This document shows, piece after piece, positions 50,515-56,486 of a stretch of DNA of 56,486 bases. The stretch is from positions 1 to 56,486 of the forward strand of contig CAKOVG010000004.1 of the NCBI GenBank assembly GCA_934121875.1, given 5' to 3'. The notes beneath the pieces were generated by a model. It was not told where the DNA came from. It searched no databases and saw only the letters and a program-made list of their open reading frames with translations. Both the position numbers and the translations under genes were made by a program. This DNA is from an uncultured Clostridia bacterium. GTDB taxonomy: Bacteria; Bacillota; Clostridia; TANB77; CAG-508. Numbering within the stretch: position 1 is the stretch's first letter; each line of letters starts with the position of its first letter.

Positions 50515-50778
50515 TTATTCCTCCTCAATTGCTAATTGCCAATTAAACATAAAACCATTTTCTTTTATTTTTTGTTCTAAAAATTTTAATTTATTTTCTG
50601 CTTGCTTTTTAGTTTTAAACAATTTAATTTTATAAGCTTCTGGTCCATTTTCAGGAGAAAAAGCAATCCATGTTGCACTACTGTCTTCGCTTAAAAGTTT
50701 ACAACGATAACAACCTACAAAATATCCTTCTTCTTTATTCCAATTTGTTAGTGGGGCAATTACTTTTATTTTATACAT
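50515..50778 (-). CDS. hypothetical protein
   Basis: 87 aa with a beta-rich N-terminus (KVIAPLTNWNKEEGYFVGCY) and a C-terminal helix with K-Q-AENKLKFLE. The pattern resembles small phage domains that follow 'F-T-K-A-x-A' helices. Not assigned. Confidence 0.5.
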   Translation of the reverse strand: MYKIKVIAPLTNWNKEEGYFVGCYRCKLLSEDSSATWIAFSPENGPEAYKIKLFKTKKQAENKLKFLEQKIKENGFMFNWQLAIEEE

Positions 50779-50780
50779 AA

Positions 50781-50873
50781 TTATTTCTCCTTAATTTTTA
50801 GGTTTTCTAATTCTTTAATTTTATTTATTATTTCTTTCCATTTCATTTTATTTATTATTTCTTTCCATTTCAT
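50781..50873 (-). CDS. 30-aa miniprotein with a 9-residue internal duplication
   Basis: ATG 50873 behind AAAGGA. The first nine residues, MKWKEIINK, are repeated exactly as residues 10-18, owing to a perfect 27-bp tandem duplication (50821-50874). The stop lies inside the next Shine-Dalgarno. A real product is likely but not certain. Confidence 0.4.
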   Translation of the reverse strand: MKWKEIINKMKWKEIINKIKELENLKIKEK

Positions 50874-50874
50874 T
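50821..50874. repeat. 27-bp perfect tandem duplication
   Basis: Two adjoining identical 27-base units; each contains an in-frame ATG on the minus strand. A recent duplication by slippage is the simplest explanation. Confidence 0.8.
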
Positions 50875-51054
50875 TTATAAAATTCCTTTCTTTATATATT
50901 CTTTATATTCATTAACTCTATATGGTCTTATAGGCATAGATTTCATCAATCTAGGAAATACAAATCTGTAAGCAAATGGGTTTTCATTTTCTTTTATACA
51001 GAAATACAATTCTGTTTTTAATAATTGTTTTAGCCTATTATGATAAGGAAACAT
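50875..51054 (-). CDS. 59-aa basic protein
   Basis: ATG 51054, just after the XRE gene. Basic and aromatic (MFPYHNRLKQLLKTELYFC, then RPYRVNEYKEYIKK); looks like a small DNA-binding or excisionase-sized protein but has no clear HTH. Confidence 0.45.
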   Translation of the reverse strand: MFPYHNRLKQLLKTELYFCIKENENPFAYRFVFPRLMKSMPIRPYRVNEYKEYIKKGIL

Positions 51055-51055
51055 A

Positions 51056-51247
51056 TTAAATTTCTCCTTTCTCTTTTAAAAAATTTTCTGCTATAGCTTG
51101 TATTCTAGGTGTTACTTTTCTTTCTTTTTCTAAACTAACTACAGTTTTAATTGAAATACCTATTTCTTTCCCTAAAGTTTCTTGATATAAGTTATTTTTT
51201 ATTCTATAATTAATTAGTTTATTTGCTAATTCTTTTGGCGTCAACAT
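51056..51247 (-). CDS. XRE-family HTH regulator
   Basis: 63 aa. LANKLINYRIKNNLYQETLGKEIGIS with KTVVSLEKERKVTP is a full Cro/CI helix-turn-helix. Its own promoter (51273-51301) has the same box as the RNA locus, so this protein may control both. Confidence 0.85.
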   Translation of the reverse strand: MLTPKELANKLINYRIKNNLYQETLGKEIGISIKTVVSLEKERKVTPRIQAIAENFLKEKGEI

Positions 51248-51272
51248 ATAACCATCTCCTTTCTATAAGCAT

Positions 51273-51301
51273 ATATTAACATAGTGTTAATGAAATGTCA
51301 A
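51273..51301 (-). promoter_or_regulatory. promoter of XRE gene
   Basis: TTGACA (51301-51296), 17-base spacer ending ACACTATGT, TAATAT (51278-51273). Confidence 0.7.
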
Positions 51302-51320
51302 TACTTTTTTGTAAAAATTT

Positions 51321-51539
51321 TTATTTTTTTATATTTTTTAATGTTAGTATAAATGTAAAAGGAATTGATATTATCCATGATATTGAAAAACATAACATAA
51401 ATCTATTATCTGGAAACCACTCTAATTCTCCTAATGTTACTTTTAATCTTATTGGCGTTTTAGTAAAAATAAAATAAAAAAATAATGCAAATGAATAATA
51501 ATGCAGTATAAATATAATCCCTAAAAATAATTCGTTCAT
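51321..51539 (-). CDS. small two-span membrane protein
   Basis: 72 aa with hydrophobic spans at about 3-26 and 47-66, a short loop (LGELEWFPDNRF) and a basic C-terminus. Not recognised. Confidence 0.55.
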   Translation of the reverse strand: MNELFLGIIFILHYYSFALFFYFIFTKTPIRLKVTLGELEWFPDNRFMLCFSISWIISIPFTFILTLKNIKK

Positions 51540-51541
51540 AT

Positions 51542-51730
51542 TTATTCCTTTCTTATTTCTATAAAATATAAATCATAATCTTTATATTTTACTATATTAT
51601 TTAATTCTTTAAATTGTAGATATTCTATTTTAGAAAGCACAGCAGTTTTTTCTAATGTCAACCACTGCTGTGTTTTACAATCCCATAATTTACGTCCATA
51701 ATTGTGCTTTAATTGGTCAAAATTAATCAT
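51542..51730 (-). CDS. hypothetical protein
   Basis: 62 aa, mixed alpha/beta, ends in an acidic tail. It is adjacent (one base) to the gene upstream and therefore co-translated. No recognised motif. Confidence 0.5.
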   Translation of the reverse strand: MINFDQLKHNYGRKLWDCKTQQWLTLEKTAVLSKIEYLQFKELNNIVKYKDYDLYFIEIRKE

Positions 51731-52075
51731 TTATTCCCCCAAAACATATTTATATAAAAAATCTAATATACTTTCCCAATTTTCTAATTCTTTTGAAGAT
51801 ATTTGAGATATTTTTCTTTGTCCCATTTTATATGTAGCAACTGTTCTTATTGCACTATCTATTACTCCTGTTGTTCCAAATTTATTCATAATTTGATTTG
51901 CATATTTATTTCTTATCTTACTTGAAGTTATTCTCTTCTTGTTATAAAGAGTTTCGTTTTTTATTTGTTCGTTTAATATTTCTTCTTTTATTTCTTTTAT
52001 TATTTGTTCTTTAAATTTTAAATAATCTTCTTCATTTTCAAAATCAAATTTTCTAAAATAATTTTCAGTATTCAT
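51731..52075 (-). CDS. hypothetical helical protein
   Basis: 114 aa, charged N-terminal helix, then ITSSKIRNKYANQIMNKFGT and GVIDSAIRTVATYKMG, which look like HTH helices. It may be a DNA-binding replication accessory; unproven. Confidence 0.5.
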   Translation of the reverse strand: MNTENYFRKFDFENEEDYLKFKEQIIKEIKEEILNEQIKNETLYNKKRITSSKIRNKYANQIMNKFGTTGVIDSAIRTVATYKMGQRKISQISSKELENWESILDFLYKYVLGE

Positions 52076-52232
52076 ATACTTCCTCCTTATATTTGCAATT
52101 TTTAAAATTACACTTTTTTTCTTTTATATCTCCTTTGTCTAAATAACATTTATGTAAACTACAATAAGCAACAGCTTTATCTACGTATCTTCTTCTTCCA
52201 TAAAGGAATAATTCTCTTTTTCTCTTTGGCAT
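52065..52232 (-). CDS. 55-aa zinc-finger miniprotein
   Basis: ATG 52232 behind GGAG. The basic start MPKRKRELFLYGRRR and YCSLHKCYL...CNFKNCKY supply four cysteines for a zinc site. It overlaps the next start by 11 bases. Common beside phage methylases. Confidence 0.6.
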   Translation of the reverse strand: MPKRKRELFLYGRRRYVDKAVAYCSLHKCYLDKGDIKEKKCNFKNCKYKEEVYEY

Positions 52233-52259
52233 AAAATCACTCCTTAAAAAAATAAATTT

Positions 52260-53702
52260 TTAAATATTTTTTCTAACACATTTACAACGATAGAATTTCC
52301 GTGCTTGTTTATATAATTGCGTGTTTGACGTAGGTATATTTTGTGCTTTTTCAAAATCTTCATCATCAAATCCCATAAGTCTCCAACATTCTTTAGGAGT
52401 TAATTTCCTTATTCTAACATTATAATTGTGCATAGGTATATGTCCTCCTCCTTGTCCCATTGCACTTGTTAATGTTGGTACAATACCATTTTTGCTTATT
52501 GTTGCATGTTTTTGAGTACTTCCAATTATTACATTTGTAGCTGTAACTGTTCCATGATTTTCTTTAACTGTAGGTGCTAAACCATTACTATCTACAACTC
52601 TACTAGCATTATGATTGCTTGGCATATAATTCCCAATTACACTAATCTCTTTAATTCCACCAGTATTGCAACTATCTACACAAAAAGCATAATCTCCTTC
52701 AATATTTTTTTGATTTCTATTTAAAAATTTAAGTGGAGTTCTTACTACCGTTTTTAATAAATGTGGAGTACTACCATGAGTTCCTGCTGGAATACATCTG
52801 CTTATACCTTCCTCATCTTGTATTAAATCTTGTTGATGTTTTGCAGCTAAATTATTCTCAATTATTTTAGGTTCTGTATTTCCTCCACCCATAGTAGTTA
52901 ATGTAGGAGAAAGACCTTTTGGACTATAAACACGTTTCATTTGGTCGTGCCAACCTTTTATGTCTAATTGTGCTACTTGTATACATTTGGGGTCTTTCCA
53001 ATCTCTTGCACATAATGTATCACAATAATCTTTTTCTTGTATTCTTCTTTTATTTTGAATATAATTAGATTTCTTTATGTTTTCTATTTGATAATCTTTT
53101 AAATAATATTTTTCATCAACTTCATTCTCTAAAATATCTTTAAGTCTTATTTTAAGTTCTTCTTTTTGTGGAAATTTAAAATTCCCATTATCTACATCTT
53201 TTCTAATTGATATTGTAAATATTCTTTGTCTGTTTTGAGGAACTCCATAATCTTTTGCATTTAAAACTTGGTAATATGAATTGTATCCTAGAATATTCAT
53301 TGTTTCTATGTAATTATCAAAATTATGTTTATGTGCCTTACTTAATAAATTTTTCACATTTTCCCATACAACACATTTTGGTCTTAATTTACCAACTATT
53401 CTTATTGTTTCGTATAATAAACTACTTCTTGTTCCACTACCTAAATCTCCTCCTGCTTGTTTCCCTGCTACTGAAAAGTCTTGACAAGGAGAACCGTGCA
53501 TTATAAAATCTATATCTTTAAAATTTTTATCCCACTTTGTTATATCTTGAACTTCAAAATTTGTATTGTGTATAGCATTAAAACTCTTTATTGCATATTT
53601 ATCTATTTCAACAGCGTCAACTATTTCATGTTCTATATTTAATCTTTCTAATGCTTTGCTACAAGCTCCAATCCCTGCAAATAATTCTATAACTCTTAAC
53701 AT
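52260..53702 (-). CDS. dcm: DNA (cytosine-5) methyltransferase
   Basis: 480 aa from ATG 53702 (GAGGAGG seven bases upstream). Motifs: I ELFAGIGACSKAL, IV HGSPCQDFSVAG with the catalytic Cys, VI VVWENVKNL, VIII QNRQRIFTI, and a C-terminal LTPKECWRLMGF (IX/X). The region between VIII and IX is long (about 250 residues) with three related SPTLT-type segments. No restriction enzyme is adjacent, so it probably protects phage DNA. Confidence 0.92.
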   Translation of the reverse strand: MLRVIELFAGIGACSKALERLNIEHEIVDAVEIDKYAIKSFNAIHNTNFEVQDITKWDKNFKDIDFIMHGSPCQDFSVAGKQAGGDLGSGTRSSLLYETIRIVGKLRPKCVVWENVKNLLSKAHKHNFDNYIETMNILGYNSYYQVLNAKDYGVPQNRQRIFTISIRKDVDNGNFKFPQKEELKIRLKDILENEVDEKYYLKDYQIENIKKSNYIQNKRRIQEKDYCDTLCARDWKDPKCIQVAQLDIKGWHDQMKRVYSPKGLSPTLTTMGGGNTEPKIIENNLAAKHQQDLIQDEEGISRCIPAGTHGSTPHLLKTVVRTPLKFLNRNQKNIEGDYAFCVDSCNTGGIKEISVIGNYMPSNHNASRVVDSNGLAPTVKENHGTVTATNVIIGSTQKHATISKNGIVPTLTSAMGQGGGHIPMHNYNVRIRKLTPKECWRLMGFDDEDFEKAQNIPTSNTQLYKQARKFYRCKCVRKNI

Positions 53703-53715
53703 TTTAATTTCCTCC

Positions 53716-55182
53716 TCAATTATTATATGAATTATCATATATTTCTAATTCTTCTTTAGCTTCTGGAGTAAGAACTAATTTTGACATATACATAACTCCG
53801 TTGCTTTTTATTGCATGCTCATCATATTTTTTTTCTAAAATCTTATTTACTTCTTTTGAATTTAGTTTGCCTCTTCCATTGTTATTTTTTCTTATCCAAC
53901 TATCATAAGCTTCCATAAATACTCTTTTTTTAGTTCTCAAACTTGGCATAATATCTTCTCGAACTTCACAACATTCTTTTATGAATGTTAATAATGTATT
54001 ATTCTCTACTTCATAGTTTTGTCTAAATTCTTCCATTGATTTTGGCTCATCAAATTTATAATCATTATCAATTAATCTTTTAAGTGCAATTAAAACATTT
54101 TTTAATATTGAATTTTTTTCTTTCAATATTTTTTCAAATAAATAAGGGTCTTGCTCTTTTTTTGGTATTACATTATTACAATATACTGGCATAATTCTTT
54201 CATATACCCATTTCCCTGTATCTCCTCCAAATAAAGGTAATTTATTGCAGTTAAACCACAAAAAACCTTTAAAAAGGAAAGTAAAAGAACTTTTATTTTT
54301 AAATTCCATTCGTATTGTATCTCCACCAGTTAGTTGTTTAAATAAAGACATATCTTCTATTCTCTGATAACTCATGTCATTACAACCAGCTAATCTTTTT
54401 TGATACAAATCACTTGTGCCAAATCTTTCACTTAATTGTTTTAAATCTATACTTGAAATATTTTGCTTACCTAATAAATATTCAGCAATCTTTTTTAATT
54501 GAGACTTTCCTGTATTTCCTTCTCCAACTAAAAATAATGCTTTTTTTGTTCTATAAGCGTAAATATTAGATATAACAAGTCCTAAACATTCAAGTAATAA
54601 TATGTAAATATCTGCGTCTTCATTACATAATTTCATCATATATTTTTCAAATTCTACTGCTGTTGGGTCTGCTTCTTCAATTTCTTTATACTTAGCTGGA
54701 ATTTGTATTGTAGATAAATATTTAGGGTCGTGAGGTTCTAATTTCCATGTTTTCAAGTTTAAAATTCCATCTTCAAAATTTATAATGTCTTCATTAGCAT
54801 TTAATTGTTCGTAATCAACAAATTTCATTTCTGTTGTTAAATCTATAAAGACTTCATTTATATCTTTTGATTTTCTTAATTGGTAAGGAATAAATGATTT
54901 TATAAAACCTTTAAATTCATTATCTGATATATATTTATAATATCCATCACTATATACATATATCATACTTCCTTCATTTGCTGCTCCTCTTACGAATATA
55001 TAGTTAAGGTTTTGTTTTATCCAATTAGATAATTCCATAGGTTTAACTGTATATTCCCTTTTTACCATTCCATTTTCTCTAGTGTTTTTCTCGCTGACGG
55101 AAATCCAACTGTAATCTACATTAGAGTTTCGGCTTTTCTCTATTAAATTTAATTCTGAAATTTTCTCCGTCAAAGTTACCAT
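53716..55182 (-). CDS. SF3 primase/helicase (D5/P4 type)
   Basis: 488 aa. The N-terminal third carries the D5-type domain (IINFEDGILNLKTWKLEPHD), then Walker A VGEGNTGKSQLK (about residue 220), Walker B/B' region and LWFNCNKLPLF (motif C). C-terminal winged-helix. This is the main replicative helicase, loaded with a separate CHC2 primase (40503). Confidence 0.9.
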   Translation of the reverse strand: MVTLTEKISELNLIEKSRNSNVDYSWISVSEKNTRENGMVKREYTVKPMELSNWIKQNLNYIFVRGAANEGSMIYVYSDGYYKYISDNEFKGFIKSFIPYQLRKSKDINEVFIDLTTEMKFVDYEQLNANEDIINFEDGILNLKTWKLEPHDPKYLSTIQIPAKYKEIEEADPTAVEFEKYMMKLCNEDADIYILLLECLGLVISNIYAYRTKKALFLVGEGNTGKSQLKKIAEYLLGKQNISSIDLKQLSERFGTSDLYQKRLAGCNDMSYQRIEDMSLFKQLTGGDTIRMEFKNKSSFTFLFKGFLWFNCNKLPLFGGDTGKWVYERIMPVYCNNVIPKKEQDPYLFEKILKEKNSILKNVLIALKRLIDNDYKFDEPKSMEEFRQNYEVENNTLLTFIKECCEVREDIMPSLRTKKRVFMEAYDSWIRKNNNGRGKLNSKEVNKILEKKYDEHAIKSNGVMYMSKLVLTPEAKEELEIYDNSYNN

Positions 55183-55193
55183 TATTATTCCTC

Positions 55194-55421
55194 CTATTGT
55201 ATTTTATCAAAATAATAATTTAAAAATTCCTCCATTTTATCATCATTTATTGATATTTTTTCTTTTATGCTTATAAAAGCTTTTGCAGTTAAAGTAGTAC
55301 ATTTATAACCCTTTAATATATTTCCTATATGAACTGTTGTTAATCCTATAATCTCGCTTAAATATACAAGAGTTCTGCCTTCTTTTAGCATTTCAACTTT
55401 ATCTAGTTTAACTTTATACAT
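55194..55421 (-). CDS. HTH-like small protein
   Basis: 75 aa. KEGRTLVYLSEIIGLTTVHIGNILKGYKC reads as a XRE-like helix-turn-helix, as in small phage regulators; the rest is acidic helix. It shares one base with the gene upstream. Confidence 0.55.
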   Translation of the reverse strand: MYKVKLDKVEMLKEGRTLVYLSEIIGLTTVHIGNILKGYKCTTLTAKAFISIKEKISINDDKMEEFLNYYFDKIQ

Positions 55422-55810
55422 TAATATTTTCCTCCAATCTCTATTGTTATATTTCCTTCTGCTGTATATAGTGTTTTTTGATATTCATTTGTATATTCGT
55501 CTTTTCCCCATTTAACGTATATTTCTTCTTCTGTATTATCGTCATAATATAAAATAATACTTGCAATATTATTTTCTTTTAATTTCTCTTCTAGCGTTTT
55601 TTGCCAACACTTTTGTTTCAGTCCTTTTTTATTTATCTCAATATAAAAATAATTGCACACGTAATTTTCTATTATTTCTCCATTTTCGTATTGATAACAA
55701 TTTATATTTTTTCTTACTGATATATCAGATATAGTTAAATATTTAAACATATTTACTTCTAAAATACACGTTTCTAAATTTTCAAAGCATAATTTTATTT
55801 CTTTTACCAT
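55421..55810 (-). CDS. hypothetical protein
   Basis: 129 aa, mostly beta (three repeated strands with EIxV), several cysteines, no recognised domain. Adjoins the gene upstream by one base. Confidence 0.5.
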   Translation of the reverse strand: MVKEIKLCFENLETCILEVNMFKYLTISDISVRKNINCYQYENGEIIENYVCNYFYIEINKKGLKQKCWQKTLEEKLKENNIASIILYYDDNTEEEIYVKWGKDEYTNEYQKTLYTAEGNITIEIGGKY

Positions 55811-55811
55811 T

Positions 55812-56039
55812 TTATTGCACCTGCCTTAAACTATCTTCTAGGCAAAATCTATCGTAATTTTCTTCGTATATGTTTAATTTCTCTTCTAGGTTTTGTATAT
55901 AATCTCTTTTATTAAAATAATTATCTAGTTGTAAATCTTTGTATACAAGCTTTCCTGCAATTATTATTATTACTGTTACTAATATAATTAAAATTACTAA
56001 AAATATTGGTAATATGTACTCGCATATAAAATCCCACAT
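55812..56039 (-). CDS. single-span membrane protein with coiled-coil tail
   Basis: 75 aa. A long hydrophobic N-terminal helix (about residues 10-32) is followed by a short charged coil (YIQNLEEKLNIYEENY). This Rz/phage-membrane-like layout is common but unspecific. Confidence 0.55.
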   Translation of the reverse strand: MWDFICEYILPIFLVILIILVTVIIIIAGKLVYKDLQLDNYFNKRDYIQNLEEKLNIYEENYDRFCLEDSLRQVQ

Positions 56040-56040
56040 T

Positions 56041-56486
56041 TTATTTTCCCCTTTCTATTAATTCATCTAAAACTTTTAAATTTATATATTTTTCAAATGT
56101 TGTTTCTGTTGTACTATCAGGAAATTCTTTATCTCCTTCTAAAACTACTGTATATTCTTCATTTTCTAATATTCTATTTTTTAAGTCTTTTACTTCTTGA
56201 ACTGGAATATCATTGCTAAATTTCCTCGTTAAACTCTCATTTTGTTGTAAATGATATTTATATTTTTCAAAATAATCTTGTTTTTCTACTGCTAACATCA
56301 TACATTTTTTATTTTCTTCATTTAATTCTTTTTTTAATTTTTCATTCTCTTTTTTCAGCTCTTTCAGTTCTTTTCTAACATCTTTATATGTTTCTTGATA
56401 TTCTTTTCGTTTTGTTTCTAATTCATCTTTTAATTTAAAATTATCTTTCAGTAAATCGTTGTATTCGCTTTGTATTCTGTCTGTTA
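56041..56486 (-). CDS. C-terminal part of the junction-spanning coiled-coil protein
   Basis: Open at the right edge. The first 60 codons here form a strong Lys/Glu coiled coil (KRKEYQETYKDVRKELKELK) that continues the frame entering from position 1 (see 1-268). ATG at 56301 inside it has no good Shine-Dalgarno. The C-terminal 80 residues are helical and acidic. Confidence 0.75.
   Translation of the reverse strand, partial: TDRIQSEYNDLLKDNFKLKDELETKRKEYQETYKDVRKELKELKKENEKLKKELNEENKKCMMLAVEKQDYFEKYKYHLQQNESLTRKFSNDIPVQEVKDLKNRILENEEYTVVLEGDKEFPDSTTETTFEKYINLKVLDELIERGK

Noticed and set aside
1..56486. stop-codon reassignment
   Set aside because: TAA, TAG and TGA all terminate genes at natural ends, and the tRNA-Trp has anticodon CCA, so the standard bacterial code fits.
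1..56486. temperate lifestyle with integrase
   Set aside because: XRE regulators are present, but no tyrosine or serine recombinase, excisionase or attachment site could be recognised.

Overview
The window looks like the complete genome of a tailed phage of siphovirus type from a low-GC Firmicute, probably a gut Clostridia-like host. It is AT-rich, uses the standard bacterial code (TAA, TAG and TGA all end genes) and has Shine-Dalgarno sites of the AGGAGG/GAGGTG type. The first and last 9 bases are identical. When the ends are joined with that overlap, one leftward gene reads through the junction in frame (705 nt, 234 codons plus stop). I therefore read the window as a circular map of about 56,477 bp. 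No integrase or partition gene was recognised.

Layout. A divergent control region (about 6.1-7.0 kb) separates two arms. The leftward arm runs 6.05 kb -> 1, then across the junction 56.48 -> 40.5 kb. It carries about 20 small genes, many of them zinc-ribbon or coiled-coil proteins, followed by replication and recombination genes: SF3 primase/helicase, cytosine methyltransferase, RecT, a frameshifted SMC-like ATPase, a PD-(D/E)XK nuclease, SSB, a RecU-like nuclease, an SF2 helicase and a CHC2 primase. It also holds XRE, AbrB and OmpR-type DNA-binding proteins. Embedded in this arm is a 1.2-kb non-coding RNA locus (41.5-42.7 kb) with its own promoter, at least four tRNAs and many perfect hairpins. 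The rightward arm (7.0-40.5 kb) carries TerS, an accessory block (including a short leftward island, an HNH endonuclease and a dUTPase), TerL, portal, scaffold, decoration and major capsid proteins, connectors, tail tube, tail chaperones with a textbook -1 frameshift site, tape measure, two large receptor/baseplate proteins, virion-associated proteins, tRNA-Cys, holin and a CHAP endolysin. The arms converge on a bidirectional terminator at 40.49 kb.

The most unusual content is (1) an agr-like cassette at 34.5-35.7 kb beside the lysis genes: a kinase-less AgrC-like membrane protein, a 15-codon peptide gene in the agrD position, an AgrB protease with the His/Cys pair, and an in-frame HTH remnant beyond its stop codon; (2) the tRNA/ornate RNA locus, plus a tRNA-like RNA at 13.99-14.15 kb; (3) a duplicated hairpin with compensatory base changes between portal and scaffold; and (4) clusters of repeated motifs on both sides of and inside the 3' end of terS that may be packaging or control sites. 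Three leftward genes are broken by single-base frameshifts at short homopolymers, which may be real decay or sequencing error.

Promoters with TTGACA-17-TATAAT-like boxes and intrinsic terminators are clear because the GC content is so low. Start codons were chosen by Shine-Dalgarno spacing, and several differ from the longest possible frame.
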